Positions 13,857 to 21,848 of a stretch of DNA of 32,810 nucleotides are shown here, piece after piece. Source of the stretch: a virus; IMG/VR virus record IMGVR_UViG_3300032737_000059, positions 1 to 32,810 of that record, one strand, 5' to 3'. Positions within the stretch are counted from its first letter, which is position 1. Every line of letters starts with the position of its first letter. Both the position numbers and the translations under genes were made by a program. The notes below the pieces were generated by a model. The model had not been told where the DNA came from. It was given only the letters and a program-made list of their open reading frames with translations, and made no database searches.

Positions 13857-14292
13857 GCCTAAAAAGCGTAATAAATCGAAATCCTGGACGACTATTAAAC
13901 GATCGCTCGAGGATGATAAATATAGTATTATGATCCGCCACCTGGCTAATTGGACTTGTGAAAATTGCGGCCGAAAAGTTAACCCGGAAGTAAGCGAGGG
14001 TCGTGCCGTTATACATTGCTCCCATTATTTCGGGAGGGGCCGCCAGGGTACTAGATTCGACCAGGGAAATACAGATTGTCTTTGTGCATATTGTCATAAG
14101 TTACTAGGCTCGATCGATCCGGAGGCTTACCGGGTTTTCAAGATCAAAAAATTAGGAGGCCTTAAACGTTTTAATGCCTTGACCCTCCGGGCGAATTTAT
14201 ACCATAAAAAAGACTTAAAACTGGTCCGGCTGTGGCTCCGATCGGAATTTGAGCGCCTGGGCCTGGATTGGAAAACAGGGAGAGTTTTATAG
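13843..14292 (+). CDS. NinG/Rap-like HNH-type recombination endonuclease
   Basis: This 149-aa protein has CENC (39-42) and C59-S-H61, then RQGTRFDQGNTDCLCAYCH (67-85). This is the order of metal-binding and catalytic residues in the lambda NinG (Rap) family and related HNH nucleases, which cut branched DNA intermediates such as Holliday junctions and D-loops. A basic N-terminus (1-20) probably binds DNA. It works naturally with the ERF annealing protein encoded upstream. The ATG has no Shine-Dalgarno; the start could be shifted slightly but the domain is intact. Confidence 0.75.
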   Translation: MQYPKPKKRNKSKSWTTIKRSLEDDKYSIMIRHLANWTCENCGRKVNPEVSEGRAVIHCSHYFGRGRQGTRFDQGNTDCLCAYCHKLLGSIDPEAYRVFKIKKLGGLKRFNALTLRANLYHKKDLKLVRLWLRSEFERLGLDWKTGRVL

Positions 14293-14501
14293 TGGACACA
14301 TTAACCTTACCAGGTCGATTATTGTCTATGCACGTTACCAGGTACTCCCAGGACTCCGATATTAGAGTCCCGGATATTATTAAAATTATGAAAAATTCCC
14401 TCGTTTCCCTGGATACCTGGGGGTTTTGGGCTTATTCGGGCTATAAGAGTTTTAGCCATAAAATTAATTACTTAAGATTTGGAAACGTAGAGGGAGAGTA
14501 A
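14292..14501 (+). CDS. Hypothetical protein, GTG start (69 aa)
   Basis: The GTG overlaps the TAG of the nuclease gene and GGGAG lies 9 bases upstream, so it is preferred over an in-frame upstream ATG inside the nuclease gene. The product has no recognised motif and several aromatic residues (WGFWAYSGYKSF). Confidence 0.5.
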   Translation: MDTLTLPGRLLSMHVTRYSQDSDIRVPDIIKIMKNSLVSLDTWGFWAYSGYKSFSHKINYLRFGNVEGE

Positions 14502-14505
14502 AATA

Positions 14506-14829
14506 ATGGAAACGATAATTAAAAATTTATACGATATATTGGAGATTCTTGAGGTCGAACATAACCCGGCCGCCCACCATAAGTTAAGTCGGATTATCGA
14601 CGCCTTGGGAGAGGTTAAGTCGATCGGCCCCGACAATATCAGAATTATGACTAGGGAAGTTTCCGCGCCTGGCTTTATGCCACTTATCGGGCAAATCGAG
14701 GTGGAGGCCGTCGCTGTTATTAAGTTTTCCTCTACCTGTAAGCCGGAGGATTATAAAAAGCATCAAATAGACATAGACGCCCGACTTAAAGAAATGTTAC
14801 TAGGGAGTATTTATGGGAGGATCGAATAA
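14506..14829 (+). CDS. Hypothetical protein (107 aa)
   Basis: Preceded by AGGGAGAG. The N-terminal helix bundle (LYDILEILEVEHNPAAHHKLSRII) is followed by a beta segment. The TAA overlaps the next ATG. Function unknown. Confidence 0.5.
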   Translation: METIIKNLYDILEILEVEHNPAAHHKLSRIIDALGEVKSIGPDNIRIMTREVSAPGFMPLIGQIEVEAVAVIKFSSTCKPEDYKKHQIDIDARLKEMLLGSIYGRIE

Positions 14830-15095
14830 TGGCAGATATAATACCAGTAGCTTACCGCGATTTAGACTCGCCGGAATGGATACCCTGGGACGCTCCGACA
14901 ATTTCCCCGGATAAAGTAGAAACAATCATAGTAGCCACTAGGAACGATAGTTCCCCCTTTGCTAGTATGCTATTAACCTGGGGGAAAACTCAGAGTCAGA
15001 GGATTTTTTACGGGATTAAATTAAGTAACGGCGCGGTATATCATGCTTGCGTTAATACAATTGTTAGGACTCCAAGGAGGGAACATAATGATTAA
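14829..15095 (+). CDS. Hypothetical protein (88 aa)
   Basis: Starts on the stop of its neighbour (TAATG) with GGGAGG upstream. Beta-rich small protein with a Trp/Pro cluster (SPEWIPWDAP). No family recognised. Confidence 0.5.
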   Translation: MADIIPVAYRDLDSPEWIPWDAPTISPDKVETIIVATRNDSSPFASMLLTWGKTQSQRIFYGIKLSNGAVYHACVNTIVRTPRREHND

Positions 15096-15339
15096 AATAC
15101 ACCCCGACACTTACAATACTTTAATGGACTATATTGTCCAGTCGACCAGTAACCTATCAAACCCTTTAGAAACTACCGACAGGTGGGAAAGCTACGTATC
15201 TATACCGGTCGTTAAACATTTATTAGCTCCGCGAGAGGCACGGGCTATTTTAGAAGTTTTTGGAGTATTGGGAGATTATGGAATAAAACCCGGCGGAATC
15301 TTACATAAAATAATCGCCGAGCAAATGGAGGTAAAATAA
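15088..15339 (+). CDS. Hypothetical protein (83 aa)
   Basis: The ATG at 15088 is chosen because AGGAGGG lies 8 bases before it; an in-frame upstream codon would overlap the previous gene much further. The product is helical and neutral. The TAA overlaps the next start. Function unknown. Confidence 0.5.
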   Translation: MIKIHPDTYNTLMDYIVQSTSNLSNPLETTDRWESYVSIPVVKHLLAPREARAILEVFGVLGDYGIKPGGILHKIIAEQMEVK

Positions 15340-15566
15340 TGAGCGCAATAATTAATAAACTACACGACATAGCGGAAAAACGGGCTGATCGAATTATTGA
15401 TAATTTCCAGCCAGCTATATTTCGGATTTTTATATTACCGATCGCTTACGCTCTGGAGGCCCTCGAAATGGCTAGGGCCTGGAATATAATGATTAAGGAA
15501 ATTATTGATCTATCCTACGCCGTGGGACTCATAGAGCCATCAAAACCAAATCAGGGAGGGAAATAA
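15339..15566 (+). CDS. Hypothetical helical protein (75 aa)
   Basis: Coupled at both ends by TAATG overlaps. Sequence is helical with an amphipathic central region (FRIFILPIAYALEALEMARAW) that could associate with membrane, although it is interrupted by charged residues. Function unknown. Confidence 0.5.
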   Translation: MSAIINKLHDIAEKRADRIIDNFQPAIFRIFILPIAYALEALEMARAWNIMIKEIIDLSYAVGLIEPSKPNQGGK

Positions 15567-15865
15567 TGAATTACCCAGCTAAACAGAATTCACCGGCCTA
15601 TATAGCTATGGCAGGGTTTTTAATCCTGTTTGTAATTGTTATTCTAATCTCAATCAAAGGCCCGGAACCGGTAAAGCAGATAAGCCTCAAGGATTCAATA
15701 GCTACAGACTTAACCCTTGATTTTATGGCCTTAAATAATTTAATTCTAACTATTGAGTACCCCGGCTCTACCTGGGTATTTATCCCTCATTCCGATACTG
15801 TAGTTATGGAAATGGGCGAGGAGGGGATTATTTCTTATCACGTTATAATAGCAGGAGGTAGATAA
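15566..15865 (+). CDS. Membrane-anchored hypothetical protein (99 aa)
   Basis: One transmembrane segment near the N-terminus (about 12-30, IAMAGFLILFVIVILISI), then about 65 soluble residues predicted beta-rich. GGAGGGAAATA precedes the ATG. It resembles small membrane-tethered phage proteins but has no recognised motif. Confidence 0.5.
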   Translation: MNYPAKQNSPAYIAMAGFLILFVIVILISIKGPEPVKQISLKDSIATDLTLDFMALNNLILTIEYPGSTWVFIPHSDTVVMEMGEEGIISYHVIIAGGR

Positions 15866-16101
15866 TGTCAGGGACCACTAAAAAACACCGGATCGAGAAA
15901 TTTCTAAAACCTATCCCATATATCGGCCCCCGGACTACCTGGGAAATATCTCAGTATTTTCAGGAATACAAAGGTATATCACTCCCTAATTTTATCCTGA
16001 GGGTCGTACTTAACGACGATTACCGTATCGTTAATATTCCCTGTTTGGATTATGGTCGCCGCCGTAGGATCGCTAAACGCTACCAGGAGGTTCACTTATG
16101 A
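15865..16101 (+). CDS. Winged-helix-like hypothetical protein (78 aa)
   Basis: The pattern GPRTTWEISQYFQEYKGISL followed by FILRVVLNDDYRIVNIPCLDYGRRRR is consistent with a winged helix: helix, helix-turn-helix, and a basic wing. This suggests a DNA-binding factor, but no family is recognised. GGAGGT precedes the ATG. Confidence 0.45.
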   Translation: MSGTTKKHRIEKFLKPIPYIGPRTTWEISQYFQEYKGISLPNFILRVVLNDDYRIVNIPCLDYGRRRRIAKRYQEVHL

Positions 16102-16394
16102 AAATGAAAATTAAGCGTAATCTGGCTAGATTCCTGGAGCGCCGGGATCAGTTAAATACGCTAATAGCGGACGAGCTTAATCTTATGTTTAAGCCTGGGG
16201 ACGAGGTAGCCTGGGACCAGGGCGTAAAAAATAATCCCTATGATACCCGCGAATATTCCGGGATCGTTACCTCTGTTTTGGTCCATAATTGTGCTCCGTA
16301 CCTAATAGTATCAAATAAGCGCCGCAAACACCCTTTTAAGGTCGGATATATGCCAGGTAATACCAGGATAGTATCAAGGGGAAACAATGGCTAA
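16098..16394 (+). CDS. Hypothetical basic protein (98 aa)
   Basis: Overlaps its neighbour by 4 bases (ATGA) and follows AGGAGGT. Very basic, with a beta-rich KOW- or SH3-like middle (FKPGDEVAWDQG ... YSGIVTSVLVHN). RNA or DNA binding is plausible; not identified. Confidence 0.45.
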   Translation: MKMKIKRNLARFLERRDQLNTLIADELNLMFKPGDEVAWDQGVKNNPYDTREYSGIVTSVLVHNCAPYLIVSNKRRKHPFKVGYMPGNTRIVSRGNNG

Positions 16395-16581
16395 AGAAAC
16401 CCCCACTATAGAAACCGCTAAACAAATATCTAAGCTACACGCCCAAGACGTTGTAATCCTTATTACTGCCGCCCAGGGAGGCCGGTTAACAATGGTTACC
16501 TATGGTCGTACTAAAAATTTATGTGAATATGCTAAACGCCTGGGCGACCTGGCTTTTAATACACTCATAAACAGGCTTTAA
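16387..16581 (+). CDS. Small phage protein of a recurring DUF-like type (64 aa)
   Basis: The segment AQDVVILITAAQGGRLTMVT then YGRTKNLCEYAKRLGD follows the pattern of a small protein common in phage genomes: a beta hairpin with VxLxxxxGG, then YGRT...C..A. The family has no assigned function that I know. It lies in a run of coupled small genes. Confidence 0.5.
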   Translation: MAKETPTIETAKQISKLHAQDVVILITAAQGGRLTMVTYGRTKNLCEYAKRLGDLAFNTLINRL

Positions 16582-16582
16582 T

Positions 16583-16783
16583 ATGCTGAAAGCTAAAAAA
16601 TACTTTTGTCCTATGGTAATAATCACCTGGGCGGAATTAAAAACAGAGACCCAGGTAGGCCCTATAGAGGTTAAGATCGACGGGAGTACCGGGTTCATTC
16701 CAGTATACGACGATAAGGATAAGCTCCGTAAGGATTATCCCGCTACGCCGTATTTTCCAGTAACTAAAAAACAGGAGGACTAA
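16583..16783 (+). CDS. Hypothetical protein (66 aa)
   Basis: The ATG at 16583 follows the previous stop almost directly; an internal ATG at residue 12 is an alternative start. The product is acidic in the C-terminal half with a Pro/Tyr-rich end. Function unknown. Confidence 0.45.
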   Translation: MLKAKKYFCPMVIITWAELKTETQVGPIEVKIDGSTGFIPVYDDKDKLRKDYPATPYFPVTKKQED

Positions 16784-16963
16784 ATGTCCTATACTCAGGT
16801 AATAATCCCCTGGCTACCGGAGAACTCAAAAAACATAGAATACCTGAGAGAGGAGCTTAAACGGCTAAGAGCTAAAGGCTGGCCGGTCCGTACTTATTCG
16901 CGGAGAAATGACGGAATAAAAAAACGACGACAAATTAAATTAGTGAGGTTTATTTATGACTGA
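16784..16963 (+). CDS. Small basic hypothetical protein (59 aa)
   Basis: AGGAGG lies 7 bases upstream of the ATG and the stop overlaps the zinc-ribbon gene by 8 bases, so it fits the coupled-gene pattern. The product starts with YTQVIIPWLPENSKNIEYL and is Arg/Lys-rich afterwards, with a helix-like LREELKRLRAKGW. Possibly nucleic-acid binding. Confidence 0.55.
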   Translation: MSYTQVIIPWLPENSKNIEYLREELKRLRAKGWPVRTYSRRNDGIKKRRQIKLVRFIYD

Positions 16964-17174
16964 CAACTTGATCCCTAACAAGCATAAAAGCCGGTTTACT
17001 TTCAATCCTATCCCACCCACTATAATAAAGGCCCAGGACGGCCTTAAATGCCCATCCTGTAGGTCAGCTAATACCTCGGCCTTGGACCCTAATAGCCTCT
17101 ACTGTAATGAATGTAAAACCGGTTTTGGTATGGGTCTCTATATACAAGTCTACGGATTTTCGGCAGTTATTTAA
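16956..17174 (+). CDS. Zinc-ribbon protein (72 aa)
   Basis: CPSC (about 32-35) and CNEC (about 51-54) form a classical four-Cys zinc ribbon of 19-residue spacing. The N-terminus is basic. It is the last gene before the packaging module and is followed by a strong hairpin. Zinc ribbons of this kind commonly bind nucleic acid or polymerase; here the role is unknown. Confidence 0.6.
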   Translation: MTDNLIPNKHKSRFTFNPIPPTIIKAQDGLKCPSCRSANTSALDPNSLYCNECKTGFGMGLYIQVYGFSAVI

Positions 17175-17216
17175 GACTACCTCTATACCATTATGGGCCC
17201 GGCGGCCTAATTGCTT

Positions 17217-17236
17217 GACTCCTCTACGGAGGAGTC
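17217..17236 (+). terminator. Hairpin with C(UACG)G tetraloop ending the early region
   Basis: GACTCCTC pairs perfectly with GAGGAGTC over 8 bp around TACG, a very stable UNCG-type tetraloop closed by C-G. It lies 42 bases after the last early gene and well before the TerS start. There is no immediate U-run (GCCTCCGGG follows), so it may terminate, stall or protect mRNA ends rather than act as a textbook intrinsic terminator. Confidence 0.5.
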
Positions 17237-17402
17237 GCCTCCGGGTCTATTAGTTTTGGTGTAAATATTCTTTATGGATACCCATTAAAACTAAATTATA
17301 TATTATATACGTGAATGAAAAAGCAACTCCCAATATTAAGATAAATACCCGACCCGGCCAACGCATAGGCCGACACGATAAGCAAAATAGACGGCGTGGT
17401 AT

Positions 17403-18011
17403 ATGGCTAACCCTAAATACGAGCCGACTGATAAACACATAGCAACAGCCGAAACCCTGGCCAGCCAGGGGGCTACTAATATCGAGATAGCTAAGGCTCT
17501 AGGGATTGGGCGTACTACTTTTTTTAAACATACGCGAACATTCGCGAGCGCCTTAAAAAAAGGCCGCGAGAAATGGTGGGACGACTCAGTCGCCCAGGGA
17601 ATAGAGAAAATAGGGCTAAAAAAATTAGTATTTGGTTTTGAATACACCGAGAAAACAACCGAGGAAAAATTTAATAAGTATGGCGTATTATTCGATACTA
17701 CGAAATACGTTACAAAATTCTATCCTCCTAACGTCGCGGCTATTATTTTTGCCCTTTGTAATAGGAATCCCGATAGATGGAAAAATATAAATGATCCATT
17801 CCGAGGCCAAGGAATTACTCAGGACGTCGTCGATCAAATTGCCGCCGGCCTTACTACCCTTGACGCCGATACAGTCCCATTTCCTACGGAATCGCCGGAC
17901 ACTCCACCCCCAGGCCCACCGGTTCCAAGTCTTAAGCGCCGGTCGCCGGTCCCGGAAAACGCTCCTCGGGAAACGCCGCCTGTTTTACGAATCCATAGGT
18001 CAGGTAAATAA
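17403..18011 (+). CDS. terS: Terminase small subunit
   Basis: This 202-aa protein has an N-terminal helix-turn-helix (about 15-45, EIAKALGIGRTTFFKHTRTF) for pac or cos recognition. A middle region (TKYVTKFYPPNVAAIIFALCNRNPDRWK, about 105-130) is typical of phage TerS. The C-terminal ~45 residues are Pro/Arg-rich and overlap TerL in another frame. TerS binds the packaging site and recruits the large subunit. The ATG has only a weak ribosome-binding site; no in-frame earlier start exists because of a TAG at 17388. Packaging genes TerL and portal follow. Confidence 0.82.
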   Translation: MANPKYEPTDKHIATAETLASQGATNIEIAKALGIGRTTFFKHTRTFASALKKGREKWWDDSVAQGIEKIGLKKLVFGFEYTEKTTEEKFNKYGVLFDTTKYVTKFYPPNVAAIIFALCNRNPDRWKNINDPFRGQGITQDVVDQIAAGLTTLDADTVPFPTESPDTPPPGPPVPSLKRRSPVPENAPRETPPVLRIHRSGK

Positions 18012-19176
18012 GAGGTATTTCGCCGGCGCTCCGATCCGTAAACAAGCTAAGGAAATATTTTGGAGTGATCTTAAAAATTATCTAAAAATCTTTACTGTAG
18101 GTCGTCCCTCAGAGTCCGACCTGGTTATTAATTTATTTAATGGTACTGAGGTCCACGTTATCGGGTTGGACCGACCGGAGCGAATAGAGGGCCAGCCCTG
18201 GGACGGCTGTATTATAACAGAATTCCCAAATATTAAGCCTAGGGCCTGGGCCGAAAACATAAGACCCGCCCTGGCGGATACTAACGGCTGGGCGATCCTG
18301 GAGGGAGTTCCTGAGGGCCGGGATCATTATTTTACTATGGCTAGCTATAACGCCGGGGGAGCGCTTCCCCCGACTATACCCTATTACGGAGCTTATGGCC
18401 TTAACCCTGAGGACCCGGAGGTCTGTTTCTATTCCTGGTTTAGTTCCGATGTACTCCCTGTCTCAGAAATAGAGAGCGCTAGGCGTACCCTGGACCCGCG
18501 GACATTCCGCCAGGAATACGAGGGGAGCTTTGAGGGTTACGAGGGGCTACTCTATTATGCTTTTAGCCAGGAAAACGAGGACGCCGATAAAACAGTTAGG
18601 GACCTTGACCGCCCGGTAATTTTAACCTGCGATTTTAATAAAAGTCCTATGGTTTGGGAGGTTGGCCAAATGACAAAAGCCTACCAAGCCGGCCGTGAGT
18701 ACAAGGCCGTAAAAATAGTACAAGAGATTTCCATTCCTTTATTTGCCAAAACCCCCGCCGCCGTTCGCTTATTCCTAGACTATATGGAGGATCACCAAAA
18801 CAAAACAATATTTTTAACAGGTGACGCCTCGGGACAATGGGAGGGCCATAAGGACCACTCTACCGACTATGTAATTATCCGGGATTCCCTCAGGGAGGCC
18901 GGTTATAAGGTTTTTATGAGAGTACCCTCCCATAATCCCAGCGTTAACAATAGGGTTAATATTGTTAATTCACTTTGTAAAACCGCCTCCGACCTGGTTC
19001 GTTTATGGATAGTGCCTACGGCCACCTATTTACTCACTGACCTCCGACAAAACGAGGGCGACGACAAAGGCGGTAAAAATAAGGACGACGACGAGCGGAC
19101 TCACGGGTCTGATGCTTTAGACGCCCTAATATGGTTAGAATTCGCGGATGAATTTTATAAGATGAAAGGTAACTAA
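17791..19176 (+). CDS. terL: Terminase large subunit
   Basis: The 461-aa protein has an N-terminal ATPase domain and a C-terminal RuvC-like nuclease. The Walker A position reads AGRRSRKT (50-57), lacking the usual Gly before Lys, and the Walker B position reads IITE (141-144) instead of hhDE. Downstream are the LEGVPEGRDHY coupling motif (170-180) and the nuclease acidic residues in TCDFNKSP (D281), TGDASGQW (D345) and HGSDALDAL (D441). It cuts and translocates phage DNA into the head. The start at 17791 overlaps TerS by 221 bases in another frame; a later TTG (17839) is possible, but some overlap is unavoidable because residues 29-70 are needed. Confidence 0.88.
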   Translation: MIHSEAKELLRTSSIKLPPALLPLTPIQSHFLRNRRTLHPQAHRFQVLSAGRRSRKTLLGKRRLFYESIGQVNKRYFAGAPIRKQAKEIFWSDLKNYLKIFTVGRPSESDLVINLFNGTEVHVIGLDRPERIEGQPWDGCIITEFPNIKPRAWAENIRPALADTNGWAILEGVPEGRDHYFTMASYNAGGALPPTIPYYGAYGLNPEDPEVCFYSWFSSDVLPVSEIESARRTLDPRTFRQEYEGSFEGYEGLLYYAFSQENEDADKTVRDLDRPVILTCDFNKSPMVWEVGQMTKAYQAGREYKAVKIVQEISIPLFAKTPAAVRLFLDYMEDHQNKTIFLTGDASGQWEGHKDHSTDYVIIRDSLREAGYKVFMRVPSHNPSVNNRVNIVNSLCKTASDLVRLWIVPTATYLLTDLRQNEGDDKGGKNKDDDERTHGSDALDALIWLEFADEFYKMKGN

Positions 19177-20706
19177 ATGGCTATTACTATTTGGCAATTA
19201 AACAACATGTACGCCCGTAAGGAAATGGACGCTACGAGTGTAGCTCGCGCTCAAATACGGGACATTTTTTACGATATAGATACGGCCTGGATTAGAGACC
19301 TGTTACTCCAGGACCTTAAAAAGTATTTCGATGATAAAGATATTAGTTATATGAAACTTATTACCCTGGACTTTTTTGTCCCGGCCTTTATAGATCGGAT
19401 TAGTCACGTATACGATGAGCCTCCGATAATTAAGGCTCTCACCGAAAAAGGGGCATTAGATAAGAACAATAAAGACTTGGCAAAAATCCGCCAGTTACTT
19501 AACGAGACTAAATACGCTACCAGGTTTAACGAAAACCAGGAGCGGACGATCCTACATAACACTATATTGGTCCAGGCCCGTTACTATAAGGAATTGGACC
19601 GTATGTATATCCAAAACGGCTTTAATATCGGAAATACCAGGGTCCATACCTACCCCGGATTTATTGAGGAGGCCGCGATTATTGCTTACGAGACCTATAA
19701 CCAGATGGAAGAAAAAACCTGGATCGTATGGGACCACTACAATAAAACGCTGTTCGAGGCTAAAGGGGACATTAAATATGAACCGGAAAGCCGGAGTATA
19801 ATAGCAGATACTAAAAGAGCCGTAGGGGATAATAAAGACCTAGTCCAGCCTGGGGGAATATGGCCCTGGGTTAAATACCAGCATCGGGCCGATCCGGCTG
19901 ATTATTGGGGGTCGGGAATAGACTCCATAATAGAGCTAGTCCGGGCAATGAATATTTTACTTACCGTTACCCAGGATGATAGTATCCAGGAAACTATCCG
20001 AATACTATTCTTAAACTTTGATCCAGCCGGGAATAAGGGTGATAAAGGCCAATTAAAAGTAGGGTTACGTAATCCGGTATTTAAAGAGCAAAATTTGCCA
20101 GGTAAAGAAAACACCCTGGACGCTAAAATTCTGAGCGCGGACCTGTATAATAAGGAAATACTGGACCTAATCGAACGCCTGGCCGATATATTGGGCTCTA
20201 TGCACAACGTAGATTCTGTACTAAAAACCAAGCTCCAGCAAGATATAAGCGGGATCGCCTTACGGCTCCGTAAAGAGCCGATCCTCCAGCGCTGGAGTAA
20301 AGATATTAATAATTTCCGTTATAGCGATATGGAACTAATTACGGCCCTTGTACGGGTACATAATTACCATAGAGGAGCCGAGAACAAGGGCGAGGTCGCT
20401 CAGGTAACAGATAAGCTAATTGACGAAAAGGTCTTGGATAACCTGGTTATTGATTATATGGAGCCTCAAATCATAACCGATGAAAAAGAGGAGTACGAAC
20501 TAGAACAGAACAAATGGCAGGACGGGACCAGCAATCCTATTGAGTGGGTACTCAGGGCTCACCCGGATTTCTACGGCGATCGGGATACCGCTATCAAATA
20601 CATCGAGGAAAACCGCAAATTATTAAAGGACCTGGGGATTATAGCAGAATCCCAGGGGCTACTTGGTAATATGAGAGGTGGAAAACGTGGCGGAACTGAT
20701 AAATAA
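19177..20706 (+). CDS. Portal protein
   Basis: A 509-aa acidic protein immediately after TerL, of typical portal length and of the SPP1 gp6-like type: a helical N-terminal region (DLLLQDLKKYFDDKD), a beta-rich stem and wing region and a long helical C-terminus (TALVRVHNYHRGAENKGEVA). It forms the dodecameric ring through which DNA enters the head and to which TerL docks. The end overlaps a small gene by 20 bases. Assignment rests mainly on position and length plus overall pattern. Confidence 0.8.
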   Translation: MAITIWQLNNMYARKEMDATSVARAQIRDIFYDIDTAWIRDLLLQDLKKYFDDKDISYMKLITLDFFVPAFIDRISHVYDEPPIIKALTEKGALDKNNKDLAKIRQLLNETKYATRFNENQERTILHNTILVQARYYKELDRMYIQNGFNIGNTRVHTYPGFIEEAAIIAYETYNQMEEKTWIVWDHYNKTLFEAKGDIKYEPESRSIIADTKRAVGDNKDLVQPGGIWPWVKYQHRADPADYWGSGIDSIIELVRAMNILLTVTQDDSIQETIRILFLNFDPAGNKGDKGQLKVGLRNPVFKEQNLPGKENTLDAKILSADLYNKEILDLIERLADILGSMHNVDSVLKTKLQQDISGIALRLRKEPILQRWSKDINNFRYSDMELITALVRVHNYHRGAENKGEVAQVTDKLIDEKVLDNLVIDYMEPQIITDEKEEYELEQNKWQDGTSNPIEWVLRAHPDFYGDRDTAIKYIEENRKLLKDLGIIAESQGLLGNMRGGKRGGTDK

Positions 20707-20923
20707 ACATATAGATAAAATCGACGCGATCCAGGAAGCAATCCAGGACGATGCCGACGCGATCCTCCGCGAGTTTGACCTGGACAGATTTTTTAAAAAC
20801 CCTGAAAAATACCTGGAGGAAATAGCGGACGCTTTTTTAGATGACCATTTACCGGAATTGATCCAGGCCGCCCAGGAGGGCGAGCGTTTCGGCCTGGAAA
20901 TCCTGGATAACCTGGAGCCCTAA
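20687..20923 (+). CDS. Small acidic helical protein (78 aa), GTG start
   Basis: GTG at 20687 is preferred because AGAGGTGG lies 5 bases upstream; an earlier GTG at 20678 falls inside that site. The protein is highly acidic and helical (IQDDADAILREFDLD then EIADAFLDDHLPELIQ). It overlaps the portal C-terminus. Acidic helical proteins here may help portal or scaffold assembly; unproven. Confidence 0.55.
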   Translation: MAELINKHIDKIDAIQEAIQDDADAILREFDLDRFFKNPEKYLEEIADAFLDDHLPELIQAAQEGERFGLEILDNLEP

Positions 20924-20924
20924 T

Positions 20925-21236
20925 ATGAAGTGGGTTTATATAGTTACTATTACGGTAGGTTTTTGGCTGAATTTACCCTGCCCCTCCTGGGAATATAATA
21001 TAATCCAACCCGACGGAGTTGATACCTTAATTTCTATCTATGATCGGGAAATGCTAGAGGATATTGTCGGCGCTCCCTGTCCCCTGGATCATGGCCGCTA
21101 TACGTATTTAGAGTATCGCCGGACATTTGATAATAAATTGTGTGCAGAGGCCTTTAAAGAGAGCCTCCCGCTATATAAAGGGAAATACTTACTTAAGCGG
21201 TCCCTGGACTCTATGGAGGTTAATATTGACTATTGA
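20925..21236 (+). CDS. Hypothetical protein with hydrophobic N-terminus (103 aa)
   Basis: The N-terminus (WVYIVTITVGFWLNLPCP, 3-20) could be a signal sequence or anchor, followed by a Cys-containing domain (three further Cys). It lies inside the head module between the portal and MuF genes. The unusual hydrophobic start is notable in a head gene cluster. Family not recognised. Confidence 0.5.
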   Translation: MKWVYIVTITVGFWLNLPCPSWEYNIIQPDGVDTLISIYDREMLEDIVGAPCPLDHGRYTYLEYRRTFDNKLCAEAFKESLPLYKGKYLLKRSLDSMEVNIDY

Positions 21237-21390
21237 AGCCCAGGCCATAATTGAGGCTTATGTAGATAAATTACTTTTGGGAGGGTACTACCGTGCCGGC
21301 TCCAGGGCCGATCGTATAACCTACCTGGCTCGCCGACTAAAGAATAAACTAAATCATATAGTTGGAATAAAAGCGAATCAATGGCCGTAA
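21226..21390 (+). CDS. Small helical protein, TTG start (54 aa)
   Basis: TTG at 21226 is preceded by GGAGGT at 21215-21220 with 5-base spacing, which decides the start; in-frame ATGs upstream would overlap the previous gene by over 100 bases. The product is helical and basic (SRADRITYLARRLKNKL). The 3' end overlaps the Mu gpG-like gene by 10 bases. Confidence 0.55.
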   Translation: MTIEAQAIIEAYVDKLLLGGYYRAGSRADRITYLARRLKNKLNHIVGIKANQWP

Positions 21391-21848
21391 AGACCGTAAC
21401 GGATACTTTCGATATTCGCCTGGCTATAAAGACCTTAAAAAGGTTTACTCCGGTAATAGTAAACGACGCCGCCGATATTGTTAAAAAAGATATTACTGCC
21501 GGGATTGAATACGGACGCGATATTAAAGGTAAACCACTCACTCCCTTACTACCGGCCACGATCAAAGCCAAGCGATCTAAAGGCGTAGAGTTTCCCCGGC
21601 GGATACTATGGGAAAAGGGTATAATGCAAAACTCCTATGTTAACCAAAGAGCTACCAGGAGGATACCTGTAGCCGTGTTAATCTGCCCGAAGTCAAGGAC
21701 TGAAATAGGCGGATACCATCAAAAAGGGGAGGGAAATAATCCGGTCCGGGAATGGTTCGGAATATCTACGACCGCCCACAAAAGAATAGATGAGCATATC
21801 AGGATAAAATTAATTGAAATACTCCGGTCCGGCTGGGGCCTTAAATAA
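21381..21848 (+). CDS. Virion morphogenesis protein of the Mu gpG / Phage_tail_S type
   Basis: This 155-aa protein shows the pattern of that family: DIKGKPLTPLLPATIKAK near residue 50-70, a G.M..S segment, then GGYHQKGEGNNPVREWFGIS (about 110-130). The last block corresponds to the conserved YA..HQ.G....PAREFLGIS core. Members act in head completion or tail attachment and often neighbour a MuF-type gene, as here. The stop overlaps the MuF gene (TAATG). Confidence 0.75.
   Translation: MAVKTVTDTFDIRLAIKTLKRFTPVIVNDAADIVKKDITAGIEYGRDIKGKPLTPLLPATIKAKRSKGVEFPRRILWEKGIMQNSYVNQRATRRIPVAVLICPKSRTEIGGYHQKGEGNNPVREWFGISTTAHKRIDEHIRIKLIEILRSGWGLK

Noticed and set aside
17295-17310. A fourth copy of the 16-bp operator upstream of TerS
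   Set aside because: The AT-rich stretch ends in TATAC but its left half does not form the GTATA arm, so it is not a convincing member of the set.
17311-17442. GTG-started 43-codon frame upstream of TerS
   Set aside because: No ribosome-binding site, basic low-complexity product, and it runs into TerS in another frame.
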